This document shows, in pieces, positions 1-13,053 of a stretch of 64,000 bases of DNA. The DNA is from Intrasporangium flavum. Lineage in GTDB: Bacteria > Actinomycetota > Actinomycetes > Actinomycetales > Dermatophilaceae. The notes below the pieces were generated by a model. That model was not told where the DNA came from and ran no database searches. It saw only the letters and a program-made list of their open reading frames with translations. The position numbers and the translations under genes are program-made. Each line of letters starts with the position of its first letter. Within the stretch, counting starts at the first letter, position 1. Location: NCBI RefSeq assembly GCF_001956915.1, contig NZ_MLJO01000003.1, forward strand, positions 1 through 64,000, read 5' to 3'.

Positions 1-111
1 CACCCGTTCGCCACTGATCAGACCAAGCAAGCTTGATCGTCACCGTTCGACTTGCATGTGTTAAGCACGCCGCCAGCGTTCGTCCTGAGCCAGGATCAAA
101 CTCTCCGTTGA
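1..111 (-). rRNA. rrs: 16S ribosomal RNA, 5' end (partial)
   Basis: On the minus strand this reads as the start of a bacterial 16S gene. The universal GAGTTTGATCCTGGCTCAG segment lies around 85-103, followed by GACGAACGCTGGCGGCGTGC and the V1 helix. By alignment to E. coli numbering the mature 5' end should fall near position 111. The rest of the gene lies beyond the left edge. The V1 sequence (about 10-50) fits a Micrococcales actinobacterium but I cannot name a genus. It lies downstream of tyrS on the same strand, separated by its own promoter and leader. Confidence 0.97.
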
Positions 112-365
112 TGTTTGTTCAACCCACGAAGGGTAAAAATGATCCAGGCTGAGCCGAACAACCAGCAAAAATACTGATCGTCGTTGTCAACCAAAGAAAT
201 ATAATCATCCAAGAAACCAGCCACCCGCACCCATGATGAGCACGAGCAACGCCGGCCCCTCGAGACGAGGTATTGGCATCGATTTTTGACACGCTGTTGA
301 GTTCTCAAGCATCAGACACACACCATCAACCACACCCACCAACGCGGGCCCGGCCTCCGGGGCAA
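112..365 (-). other. pre-16S rRNA leader
   Basis: About 250 bases between the inferred transcription start and mature 16S rRNA. The segment has lower GC than its surroundings and holds a boxA-like antitermination region (285-311). It should be removed during rRNA processing. No protein gene is supported; the open frame at 96-308 is a by-product of this non-coding sequence. Confidence 0.75.
285..311 (-). promoter_or_regulatory. boxA-like rRNA antitermination site
   Basis: The minus strand contains TGCTTGAGAACTCAACAGCG, with the core TTGAGAACTCAA at 298-309. This sequence is typical of actinobacterial pre-rRNA leaders, where NusB/S10-dependent antitermination complexes load. The core is also a perfect 12-base palindrome. 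The role is taken from family knowledge; the match is seen directly. Confidence 0.6.
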
Positions 366-401
366 CCCTTCAAACTTACCCGCTCGCTCGGTCTCGGTCA
401 A
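366..401 (-). promoter_or_regulatory. rRNA operon promoter
   Basis: A strong sigma-70-type promoter on the minus strand: -35 TTGACC at 396-401, a 17-base spacer, and -10 TAAGTT at 373-378, so transcription should begin near 366. It points into the 16S gene. A weaker second candidate (TTGTGT at 608-613, TACTGT at 584-589, 18-base spacer) lies upstream and could be a tandem promoter. Confidence 0.7.
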
Positions 402-636
402 CTCGGGCGGCGCTCCGTGGAGCGGCTGCTCGAGCCCCACCGAACCGGGCTGGGGCGAGGCGGACGAACGACCATCGAGTGGCCGTGGACCCGCCTGACG
501 TCAACCTCGGGACCGGCCAACTTCGCGATCGATTCACTCGACCGCCGTGGCGTCCGTTCCTCCCTGTCGGGCTGACGAAGAGAACAGTAGCCCGGGCCCC
601 GCGAGAAACACAAATCCCGGCCCCCGCAGACGCAGA
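402..636. other. upstream rrn promoter region, no gene
   Basis: This non-coding interval lies between the rrn promoter and the tyrS terminator hairpin. It carries one weak minus-strand promoter candidate (584-613) and a TTGACG (499-504) without a convincing -10 partner. Several long open frames cross it, but they have strongly arginine/proline-biased composition and no recognisable protein. Confidence 0.5.
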
Positions 637-677
637 AACGGCCGGATCCCGTTGCACCACAACGGAATCCGGCCGTT
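637..677 (-). terminator. tyrS terminator hairpin
   Basis: An inverted repeat of 18 positions with one mismatch (637-654 against 660-677) and a 5-base loop, about 50 bases past the tyrS stop. Only a short T-run follows on the minus strand. It would separate tyrS transcription from the rRNA promoter. Confidence 0.65.
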
Positions 678-687
678 CATCTGCCTT

Positions 688-708
688 GAGAGCCCCAAAG
701 GGGCGCTC
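688..708 (-). terminator. second hairpin after tyrS
   Basis: GCCCC/GGGGC stem around an AAA (TTT) loop with three further outer pairs after one mismatch. It lies just 20 bases past the tyrS stop, ahead of the larger hairpin. There is no U-tract, so it may act only together with the next stem. Confidence 0.35.
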
Positions 709-727
709 GGGCACGCACGGAGGGGCG

Positions 728-1990
728 TCAGCCCGAGCGTCGCGCCGCCGCCAGGTTGCGCCGGCCCCGCTTGAGGACGGCCACCTCGCCGTGGAGGAAG
801 TCCCCCTCGGTGAGCACGAGCTCGGGGTCGCTGACCTTGGCGTTGTTGAGCGAGGCTCCCCCGTCGGCGATCGCCCGACGGGCTGCATTGCGCGACTCGA
901 CCAGGCCGACCGCCACGAGCGCGTCGACGAACGACCCGCCGACCGCGACGTCGGCGCCCGGCAGCTCGGAGGTGGCGTCCTTGAGCGTCGAGGCGTCGAG
1001 GACGCCGAGGTCGCCCTTGCCGAAGAGCGCCTCCGAGGCCGCCTGCACCGACTCGGTGGCAGCCGGACCGTGGACGAGCGTCGTGACGTCGGCGGCCAGG
1101 GCACGCTGGGCCGCCCGCCGGAACGGCTGCTCGGCCACCTGCCGCTCGAGCTCGCCGATCTCCTCGCGGGAACGGTCGGACAACGCCTTGAGCATCCCGA
1201 CGACCGAGGCGTCCTCGACGTTGAGGAAGTACTGGTAGAAGGCGTACGGGCTCGTCATGTCGGCGCTGAGCCACACCGCGTTGCCCTCCGACTTGCCGAA
1301 CTTGCGCCCGGTCGAGTCGACGAGCAGCGGCGTCGCCAGGGCGTGCACCGACCGTCCCTCGGCCCGGTGCACGAGGTCGACGCCGGCCGTGATGTTGCCC
1401 CACTGGTCGCTGCCACCGATCTGGAGCACGCACCCCCGGTTGCGGAACAGCTCGAGGTAGTCGAGCGCCTGGAGCATCTGGTAGCTGAACTCGGTGTACG
1501 AGATGCCCTGGTCGCTCTCGAGGCGCCGCGCCACGGCCTCCTTGCGGATCATCTGGTTGACCCGGAAGTGCCGGCCGACGTCGCGCAGGAAGTCGATGGC
1601 GCTCATCGGCGCCGTCCAGTCGAGGTTGTTGACGAGCACGGCCGGGTTGTCGCCCTCGAAGTCGAGCAGCGGCCCCACGAGCTGCTGGATGCGCGCCACC
1701 GACGCCGCGATCGTGTCCTTGTCCTGCAGGACGCGCTCGGAGTCGGGCTTGGGGTCTCCGATGAGGCCGGTGGACCCGCCGACGAGGCAGATGACGCGGT
1801 GTCCCGCCGCCTGCATCCGCCGCATGACCGACAGCTGGACGAAGTTGCCGAAGTGCAGCGAGGGCGCGCTCGGGTCGAAGCCGCAATACAGCGTGATCGG
1901 CCCGTCGGCGAGTGCCTCGCGCAGCGCCGCCTCGTCGGTGGTCTGCGCCACCAGGCCGCGCCACTGCAGCTCGTCGAAGATGTCGGTCAC
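728..1990 (-). CDS. tyrS: tyrosyl-tRNA synthetase
   Basis: Charges tRNA-Tyr with tyrosine in the cytoplasm. The 420-residue product is a class I synthetase of the bacterial TyrRS type. It has a HIGH-type signature (SLHFGN, about residue 45), the KMSKS-type loop KFGKSEGN (about 230) and a C-terminal S4 RNA-binding domain (about the last 65 residues). The GTG start at 1990 is chosen because AGAGGAA precedes it and the conserved TDIFDELQWRGL N-terminus begins there; the longer reading frame adds low-complexity sequence. It lies 108 bases downstream of the glycosylase gene and ends before two hairpins. Confidence 0.97.
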   Translation of the reverse strand: MTDIFDELQWRGLVAQTTDEAALREALADGPITLYCGFDPSAPSLHFGNFVQLSVMRRMQAAGHRVICLVGGSTGLIGDPKPDSERVLQDKDTIAASVARIQQLVGPLLDFEGDNPAVLVNNLDWTAPMSAIDFLRDVGRHFRVNQMIRKEAVARRLESDQGISYTEFSYQMLQALDYLELFRNRGCVLQIGGSDQWGNITAGVDLVHRAEGRSVHALATPLLVDSTGRKFGKSEGNAVWLSADMTSPYAFYQYFLNVEDASVVGMLKALSDRSREEIGELERQVAEQPFRRAAQRALAADVTTLVHGPAATESVQAASEALFGKGDLGVLDASTLKDATSELPGADVAVGGSFVDALVAVGLVESRNAARRAIADGGASLNNAKVSDPELVLTEGDFLHGEVAVLKRGRRNLAAARRSG

Positions 1991-2098
1991 GGGTATCGGT
2001 TCCTCTCGGTCGCCTGAGTCGGTGCGGGCCGGGTGCCCACGCGCACAGCCTGCCCTACGCCGACCGGCCTCGGCCAACGGGTTGCCGGTCGTCCCACA

Positions 2099-2779
2099 TC
2101 ACGGCCGACGCCGCCGCACCACGCCGGGTCGGTACGCCGACACCGTCGGCTCCCCCTCCAGCCAGAAGCGCCACGGGAACACGGCCCCGTCACCACCCGG
2201 TCCGCTGACGCCGACGCGCGGGCCCGTGCGCACGCGGGCGACGTCGGGGGGACCGTCGGGAGCGCGGACGACGAGGTCGACGGGGTCACCGACCGGGGGC
2301 CGGCAGAAGTCGCGACCAGTCTCGGACGCCCCGAGCGCCAGCACCTGCCCCAGCCGACCCGGGCCCCGGGCCCAGTCGCGCTCCCGCTGCCCGACGCGTC
2401 GCGCCGCGGCGACGTCGTGGCCGTCGACGACCTCCCCGCCACGCAGCAGCACGGCAGACGCGCTGCCCTCCTCGCCCGCGACGAGGTTGGCGCACCAGTG
2501 GTGGCCGTAGGTGAAGTACACGTAGAGGAACCCGGCGGGGCCGAACATGACCCGGGTGCGCGGCGTCGGGCCCCGGAAGGCGTGCGAGCCCGGGTCGACC
2601 TCACCGGCGTAGGCCTCGACCTCGGTGAGGCGCAGCGTCACGCCCCCGTGCGTGACGGTGCAGCCGAGCAGGTCGGGGGCGACCTCGAGGACGGGACGGG
2701 CGAAGAACGCGCGGGGCAGCCGCTCCCCCGCCGACGGGTCGGGCCCGTCGGCGGGCATCGGGGCGACGGCGTCGGTCAC
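2099..2779 (-). CDS. DNA-3-methyladenine glycosylase (AAG/MPG family)
   Basis: Base-excision repair enzyme that removes alkylated purines such as 3-methyladenine. The 226-residue protein shows AAG-fold signatures: [13 protein letters not shown] near the N-terminus, the catalytic glutamate segment LTEVEAYAG (about 50-58), the SHAFRG motif and the [15 protein letters not shown] strand. GTG start at 2779 lies 3 bases after the argH stop, so it is probably the last gene translated from the argH transcript. This is the eukaryotic AAG type, unrelated in fold to AlkA or Tag. Confidence 0.9.
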   Translation of the reverse strand: MTDAVAPMPADGPDPSAGERLPRAFFARPVLEVAPDLLGCTVTHGGVTLRLTEVEAYAGEVDPGSHAFRGPTPRTRVMFGPAGFLYVYFTYGHHWCANLVAGEEGSASAVLLRGGEVVDGHDVAAARRVGQRERDWARGPGRLGQVLALGASETGRDFCRPPVGDPVDLVVRAPDGPPDVARVRTGPRVGVSGPGGDGAVFPWRFWLEGEPTVSAYRPGVVRRRRP

Positions 2780-2782
2780 CCG

Positions 2783-4798
<2,016 letters not shown>

Positions 4799-4802
<4 letters not shown>

Positions 4803-6016
4803 GGCGTGCCCGCCCCGAGGTCGCGGGCGGCCGACAGGATCGCCGGCAGGTCGCCGAGGAAGCCCTGCAGCTCGGCTTCGGTGATGACGAGGGGCGGTGC
4901 GAGGCGCAGCGCCGTCGGCGTGACGGCGTTGACGATGTAGCCCGCCTCCCGCGCTGCCGCCATCGCGGCGGCCGACGGGACGCCGTCGAGCTCGATCGCG
5001 CGCAGCAGCCCACGACCGCGGGTGCCGCTGACCCCCGGCACGTCGAGGGTGTCGAGCAGGGCGCCGACGCGTCGGACGTTGCCGAGCAGGTCGTCGCGCT
5101 CGATGGTGTCGAGCACCGCGAGCCCGGCCGCGCACGCGAGCGGGTTGCCGCCGAAGGTCGTGCCGTGCTGGCCGGCCGAGAGCATCGTCGTGACGTCGGG
5201 GCCGAACGTCACGAGGGCCCCGATCGGCACGCCGCCGCCGAGGCCCTTGGCGAGCGTCATGGCGTCGGGGACGATGCCCGAGCGCTGGTGGGCGAACCAG
5301 TCGCCGGTGCGCCCGATGCCGCTCTGGATCTCGTCGAGCACGAGCAGCGCGCCGTGCGCGGACGTCAGCTCCCGGGCCAGGCGCAGGTAGTCGTCCGGCA
5401 GCTCGCGGACGCCCGCCTCGCCCTGGACGGGCTCGAGGACCACCGCGGCCGTCTGCTCGTCGACGACCGCGCGCAGGGCGTCGGCGTCGCCCGCGGGCAC
5501 GAACACGACCTCGGGGATGAGCGGCTCGAAGGGTGCCCGGTAGGCCTCCTTGTGCGTCAGCGCGAGGGCGCCCGTGGACCGGCCGTGGAAGGCGCCCTCG
5601 AGGGCGACGATGCGGGTGCGACCGGTGCGGCGCGACAGCTTGATCGCCGCCTCGGTGGCCTCGGTGCCGGAGTTGGCGAAGAAGACGCCCGAGCCCGCGG
5701 GGGCCTTCGCGAGCGACAGGAGCCGCTCGGCGAGCAGGATCGCCGGCTCGGAGGTGAAGAAGTTGGACACGTGGATCGCCTGCTCGGCCTGCTTGGCCAC
5801 GGCCTGCACGAGGGCAGGGTGGCCGTGCCCCAGGGCGTTGACGGCGATGCCCGAGAGCAGGTCGAGGTAGCGGTTGCCGTCGACGTCGGTGACCCAGCAG
5901 CCGTGGCCCGAGGCGAGGACGAGCTGCGGCGTGCCGAAGACCTGCACGAGCGAGCCGGCGTACCGGTCGAGCAGCTGCTGCCCTGTCGCGTGCGGGGCGG
6001 AGGTGCCGGTCGTCAT
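4799..6016 (-). CDS. argD: acetylornithine aminotransferase
   Basis: PLP-dependent class III aminotransferase converting N-acetylglutamate semialdehyde to N-acetylornithine. 405 residues. Visible motifs are [16 protein letters not shown] (PLP phosphate binding), [12 protein letters not shown] and the Schiff-base lysine in TLAKGLGGG (about 255). ATG at 6016 overlaps the argB stop (ATGA). In many actinobacteria argF follows; here the next gene is directly argR. Confidence 0.96.
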
Positions 6017-6986
6017 GCGGGGCTCCCGTCGGCGTCGAAGGTCGGGCGGATGTCGGGCAGGACCATGGTGCCGATCCCCTCGTCGGTGAAGATCTCGAGC
6101 AGGATCGAGTGCGGTGCGCGCCCGTCGACGACGTGCGTCTGCGGGACGCCGCCCTCGACGGCGCGGATGCACGCCTCGAGCTTGGGGACCATCCCCGCGT
6201 CGACGCGGGTCAGCAGCTCGCGCGCGGCGGTGAGGTCGATCGTCGACAGCAGCGAGCTGCGGTCGGGCCAGGAGGCGTAGATGCCCTCGACGTCGGTGAG
6301 CACGACGAGCTTCTCGGCCTGCAGCGCCACGGCGATCGCGGCGGCGGCCGAGTCGGCGTTGACGTTGAGCACCTGGCCGTCGACGTCGAGGTCGGGGGCC
6401 ACCGTCGAGACGACGGGGACGCGGCCGGCGTCGAGGATGTCGAGGATCGCCGACGGGTTGACGCTCTCGACGTCGCCGACGAGGCCGAGGTCGACCTCCT
6501 CGCCGTCGACGAGCGTGCTGCGGCGTCGGGCGCCGAGCAGCGACGCGTCCTCACCCGAGAGCCCCACGGCGATCGGGCCGTGCTGGTTGAGCAGCCCGAC
6601 GAGCTCGCGGCCGACCTGGCCGGTGAGGACCATCCGGACGACGTCCATGACCTCGGGCGTCGTGACCCGCAGCCCGCCCCGGAACTCGCTCTCGAGGCCG
6701 ACGCGGTCGAGCATCGCCTTGATCTGCGGCCCGCCGCCGTGGACGACGACGGGGCGCAGGCCGGCGTACCGCAGGAAGGCGACGTCCTCGGCGAAGGCCT
6801 TCTTCAGCCCCTCGTCGACCATCGCGTTGCCGCCGTACTTGACGACGACGAGCGCGCCGCGGAAGCGCTCGAGCCACGGCAGCGCCTCGACGAGCGTCGC
6901 GGCCTTGCTGGCGGCGACGCGGATCGAGGCGGCGTCGATGAGCCCGCGCAGGTTGCGCTGGGTCGGGTTGACGGGGCTGGTGCGGG

Positions 6987-6990
<4 letters not shown>
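6013..6990 (-). CDS. argB: acetylglutamate kinase
   Basis: Phosphorylates N-acetylglutamate with ATP, usually the arginine-feedback step in organisms with the cyclic pathway. 325 residues of the amino acid kinase family, with VVKYGGNAM (about 48-56) and VVHGGGPQI (about 84-92) forming the nucleotide and substrate loops. An N-terminal extension of about 40 residues is typical of arginine-sensitive forms. ATG at 6990 overlaps the argJ stop (ATGA). Confidence 0.96.
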
Positions 6991-9250
<2,260 letters not shown>

Positions 9251-9270
9251 TGGGGCGACCGGGTCGCGTC

Positions 9271-11829
9271 TCAGCGCTGGACGGCCCCCGTGGCTTCGGC
9301 GGCCGAGGCCACCGCGGCGTCGCGGAAGGCGTTGACCTCGTCGGTGGTCAGCGTCCGGTCGGCGGCCCGGAAGGTGAGCCGGTAGGCGAGGGACCGGTGC
9401 CCGGCCTCGACGCGCTCCCCCTCGTAGACGTCGAAGAGCGTGATCGACTCGAGCGCCTCGCCCGCCCCGGCCCGCAGGGCCCGCTCGACGTCGGCGGCGG
9501 CCACGTCGCTCGCGACGAGGAGCGCGACGTCGGTCAGGGCCGGCGGGAACGTCGAGAACGCGGTGGCCTGGACCGGCTCCTCGCTCGCGGCGATGAGCAC
9601 GTCGACGTCGAACTCGGCCGCGACGGTGCGCGCCGGCAGCTCGAGGGCCGCGAGGGCCTTCGGGTGCAGCTCTCCCGCGTGGCCGACGAGGGTGCCGTCG
9701 GGCAGGCTGATGCGCGCGCACCGGCCCGGGTGCCACGGGGCGTGGTCGGCGTCGGCCGTGACGACGACCGGCACCGCGAGCGCCGCCGCGACGCCCTGGA
9801 CCGCCGCGACCATGTCGCTCCAGTCGGCGGCGCGCCCGGGGCCCCACCAGCCGGCGGGCTCGGCTTGGCCGGTGGCCACGAGGGCCGCCCGGCGCGGCTG
9901 CGGCGGGACGGCGGCGTAGAGGTCCTCGAGCGTCGCGTCGTCGGGGCGCTGACCGACGCCGGGGACCGGGGCCTTGGCCAGCGGACCGCCTGGGCGGAAC
10001 ACGAGACCGACCTCGTAGAGCGCGACGTCCTTGTGGCCGCGGGCGACGTTGCGCCGCAGGACGTCGACGAGGCTGGCCAGCACCGTGGTGCGCAGCAGCG
10101 GACGCTCCTCCGACAGCGGGTTGGCGACCCGGACCGCCTGGCGGCGGTCGTCGTCGGCGGGCAGCCCGAGCTGGTCGGAGAGCTCCTCGGCGACGAACGG
10201 GTAGCTGAGCACCTCGGTGTAGCCCGCGCCGGCGAGGGCGTCGGCCACGAGCCGCCGGGTGCGCTGGGCGTGCGTCAGGCCGCGGCCCTGGGAGGGGGTC
10301 GGGATGACCGACGGGATGTTGTTGTACCCGTCGATCCGCGCGACCTCCTCGGCGTAGTCAGGCGCGTCGACGAGGTCGGGGCGCCACGACGGCGGCGTGA
10401 CGAGGACGTGCCCGGCGTCGGTGCCGGTGCCCTGTTCGTCGACGGTGCAGCCGAGGTCGCGCAGGATCTGCAGGACGCGCTCACGCGGGTAGTCGATGCC
10501 GATGATGCGGCCCGGCTCGGTGACGTCGAGCAGGTAGGCCTGGCGGTCGGTGGTGGCGTCGAGGTCGGTGACGCCGGGGTCGACGGTGCCGCCGCCGAAC
10601 TCGACGAGCAGGTCGACGGCGAGCTGGGCGGCCGCCGGGGTGACCTCGGGGTCGACACCGCGCTCGAAGCGCTTGGACGCCTCGGTGACGAGGCGGTGCC
10701 GGCGCGAGGAGCGCGCCACCGTCGTCGGGTCGAAGTGCGCCGCCTCGACGAGGACGTCGGTGGTGGCGTCGTCGACCTCGGAGGACGCGCCGCCCATGAC
10801 ACCGGCGATGGCGAGGGGTCGCTCACCGGAGTCGGTGATGAGGAGGTCCTCGGTGGACAGGGTGCGCTCGACGTCGTCGAGGGTGGTCAGCGACTCCCCC
10901 GCCCGCGCCCGGCGCACGACGATCGGGCCGTCGAGCTTGGCCAGGTCGTAGGCGTGCAGGGGCTGCCCGACGGCGAGCATGACGTAGTTCGTCACGTCGA
11001 CGGCGAGGGAGATCGGGCGCATGCCCATCTGGGTCAGGCGCTTCTGCATCCACGACGGGGACGGACGCGTCGGGTCGATGCCGCGCACGACGCGCGCCAC
11101 GAACCGGTCGCAGCCGATGACGCCCTCGAGCGGCTCGTCGTCCTCGACGCGGACCGGGTGGCCGGCCTCGTTGGCCGCCGGCACGTCGACGGCGGCGGGG
11201 TCGCGGAAGCCGCCGGCCGGGCTGCCCTGGCTGTGCCAGTACTCGCGGGCCAGGCCGCGGACCGAGAAGCAGTAGCCGCGGTCGGGCGTCACGTTCGTCT
11301 CGACGGTCTCCTCGGCGAGGCCGAGCAGGGCGATGGCGTCGTCGCCGGGGCGCACCTCGGCGGCCTTCTCGGCGCCGAGCAGGCGCTCGAGCACGATGAT
11401 GCCGCTGTGGTCGTGGCCGATGCCGAGCTCGTCCTCGGCGCAGATCATGCCGTTGGACACATGGCCGTAGGTCTTGCGGGCGGCGATGTGGAAGCCGCCG
11501 GGCAGCGTCGCCCCGGGCAGCACGACGACGACGAGGTCGCCGACCGCGAAGTTGTCGGCACCGCAGACGATCTCCTGGGGCTTGCCCTCGGAGACCATCT
11601 GGCCGTTCTCGCCGACGTCGACGGTGCACCAGCGGATCGTCTTGCCGTTCTTCTGCGGCTCCTCGACGAACTCGAGGACGCGGCCGACGACGAGCGGGCC
11701 GGTGATGTCGCCGCCGTGGAGGTCCTCCTCCTCGAGGCCGACGCTCACGAGACCGGCCGCGACGTCGGCGCCGGTGGCGCCCGCGGGCAGGTCGGTGTAC
11801 TCGGCGAGCCAGGTCAGTGGCATGCGCAT
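9271..11829 (-). CDS. pheT: phenylalanyl-tRNA synthetase beta subunit
   Basis: Large subunit of the alpha2-beta2 PheRS. 852 residues. It has an N-terminal EMAP/tRNA-binding domain (about 40-150, VVGRVLEFVEEP and VSNGMICAEDELG), B3/B4 editing and B5 domains in the middle, a catalytic-like B6/B7 core, and a C-terminal ferredoxin-fold anticodon-binding domain (FSTFPPALTDVALLV). ATG at 11829 is 4 bases after the pheS stop; a second in-frame ATG follows at 11823. Confidence 0.97.
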   Translation of the reverse strand: MRMPLTWLAEYTDLPAGATGADVAAGLVSVGLEEEDLHGGDITGPLVVGRVLEFVEEPQKNGKTIRWCTVDVGENGQMVSEGKPQEIVCGADNFAVGDLVVVVLPGATLPGGFHIAARKTYGHVSNGMICAEDELGIGHDHSGIIVLERLLGAEKAAEVRPGDDAIALLGLAEETVETNVTPDRGYCFSVRGLAREYWHSQGSPAGGFRDPAAVDVPAANEAGHPVRVEDDEPLEGVIGCDRFVARVVRGIDPTRPSPSWMQKRLTQMGMRPISLAVDVTNYVMLAVGQPLHAYDLAKLDGPIVVRRARAGESLTTLDDVERTLSTEDLLITDSGERPLAIAGVMGGASSEVDDATTDVLVEAAHFDPTTVARSSRRHRLVTEASKRFERGVDPEVTPAAAQLAVDLLVEFGGGTVDPGVTDLDATTDRQAYLLDVTEPGRIIGIDYPRERVLQILRDLGCTVDEQGTGTDAGHVLVTPPSWRPDLVDAPDYAEEVARIDGYNNIPSVIPTPSQGRGLTHAQRTRRLVADALAGAGYTEVLSYPFVAEELSDQLGLPADDDRRQAVRVANPLSEERPLLRTTVLASLVDVLRRNVARGHKDVALYEVGLVFRPGGPLAKAPVPGVGQRPDDATLEDLYAAVPPQPRRAALVATGQAEPAGWWGPGRAADWSDMVAAVQGVAAALAVPVVVTADADHAPWHPGRCARISLPDGTLVGHAGELHPKALAALELPARTVAAEFDVDVLIAASEEPVQATAFSTFPPALTDVALLVASDVAAADVERALRAGAGEALESITLFDVYEGERVEAGHRSLAYRLTFRAADRTLTTDEVNAFRDAAVASAAEATGAVQR

Positions 11830-11833
11830 CGGG

Positions 11834-12943
11834 TCAGGCCCCCATTCCGAACTGCTGCGAGAAGCGGACGTCGCCCTCGACCATCTCGTGCATCCCCTGC
11901 ACCCCGTGGCGCAGCATGAGCGCGCGCTCGATGCCGAGGCCGAACGCGAAGCCGGAGTAGACGTCGGGGTCGATCCCGCACGTGCGCAGCACCTTGCGGT
12001 TGACCATGCCCGAGCCACCGAGCTCGATCCACCCCGAGCCGCCGCACGTGCGGCACTGCTCCGGCGTGCCCCACGTCTCGGCGCCGTGGCAGGCGAAGCA
12101 GAGGAAGTCGGTCTCCATGCTCGGCTCGGTGAACGGGAAGTAGTTGGCGCGCACCCGGGTGCGGGTGTCCTCGCCGAACATGATGCGCACGAACGCGTCG
12201 AGCGCGCCGCGCAGGTGGGCCATCGTCAGGCCCTTGTCGATGGCGAGGCACTCGATCTGGTGGAAGACCGGGGTGTGCGTGGCGTCGAGGTCGTCGGTGC
12301 GGAACACCTTGCCCGGCGCGACGATGTAGATCGGCGGCTCCTTCTCGAGCATCGTGCGGATCTGCACCGGGGAGGTCTGGGTGCGCAGCACGAGGCCGGA
12401 GTCGACCGGGTCGAGGAAGAAGGTGTCCTGCATCTGCCGGGCAGGGTGGTCCGGGCCGAGGTTGAGGGCGTCGAAGTTGAGCCACTCGCTCTCGAGCTCG
12501 GGGCCCTCGGCGACCTCCCAGCCCATCCCGACGAAGGCGTCGACGAGGCGCTGGGCCGTCAGCTCGATGGGGTGGCGCGACCCGAGGGGCCGGCGGTCGA
12601 CCGGGACCGTGACGTCGACGCGCTCCTCGACGAGGATGCGCTCGTCGCGCTCGGCCTCGAGCTGCACCTGTCGCGCGGCGACGGCCTGGCCGACGCGTCC
12701 GCGCGCCTGGCCGACCCGCTTGCCGGCCTCGGCCTTGGCGCTCGGGGGCAGGGCGCCGATCTCGCGGTTGGCGAGGGCCAGGGCGCTTTTCTCGCCCTGG
12801 TGGGCGGTGCGCACGGCCTTGAGGTCGTCGAGGGAGGTGGCGGCCGCGATCGCGGCGAGGGCCTCCTCGACGGCGGCGTCGATCTGTGCCGGGTCGAGGG
12901 CGGAGACCTCGACCGGGTCGTAGTTCGTGTTGGGTCCGGACAT
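11834..12943 (-). CDS. pheS: phenylalanyl-tRNA synthetase alpha subunit
   Basis: Catalytic class II subunit of PheRS, 369 residues. It has an N-terminal coiled coil that contacts tRNA (about 20-100), motif 2 near FHQIECLAIDKGL, and motif 3 GFAFGLGIERALM (about 330-342). Unusual for an actinobacterial PheS, it carries a CFAC (about 279) and CRTC (about 294) pair between FPFTEPS and GWIELGG. This looks like a zinc-ribbon insertion of the kind seen in some Firmicutes. ATG at 12943. A TAGACT -10 at 12993-12998 suggests a roughly 45-base leader. Confidence 0.97.
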   Translation of the reverse strand: MSGPNTNYDPVEVSALDPAQIDAAVEEALAAIAAATSLDDLKAVRTAHQGEKSALALANREIGALPPSAKAEAGKRVGQARGRVGQAVAARQVQLEAERDERILVEERVDVTVPVDRRPLGSRHPIELTAQRLVDAFVGMGWEVAEGPELESEWLNFDALNLGPDHPARQMQDTFFLDPVDSGLVLRTQTSPVQIRTMLEKEPPIYIVAPGKVFRTDDLDATHTPVFHQIECLAIDKGLTMAHLRGALDAFVRIMFGEDTRTRVRANYFPFTEPSMETDFLCFACHGAETWGTPEQCRTCGGSGWIELGGSGMVNRKVLRTCGIDPDVYSGFAFGLGIERALMLRHGVQGMHEMVEGDVRFSQQFGMGA

Positions 12944-12992
12944 CGGCGTGCGTGGCTGCTCTCGCTCGGGTGCGGGTCGGTTCTGGGCAGCC

Positions 12993-12998
12993 AGTCTA
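12993..12998 (-). promoter_or_regulatory. -10 element of pheST promoter
   Basis: Minus-strand TAGACT lies about 50 bases upstream of the pheS ATG in the 110-base gap after the kinase gene. No clear -35 hexamer is visible. The same hexamer recurs upstream of several other genes in the window. Confidence 0.45.
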
Positions 12999-13053
12999 GG
13001 GGCGGCGTCGAACCGGTTTCCGCGGCGTCCCGCCGACCCGCCTGCTCGCGGCG

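Noticed and set aside
96-308. Minus-strand open frame of 70 codons at the 16S start
   Set aside because: It runs through the 16S 5' end and the pre-rRNA leader with boxA; this is non-coding sequence.
479-2017. Long plus-strand open frame opposite tyrS and upstream DNA
   Set aside because: High-GC antisense frame rich in Arg/Val/Glu, exactly opposite a clear synthetase gene; no recognisable motif.
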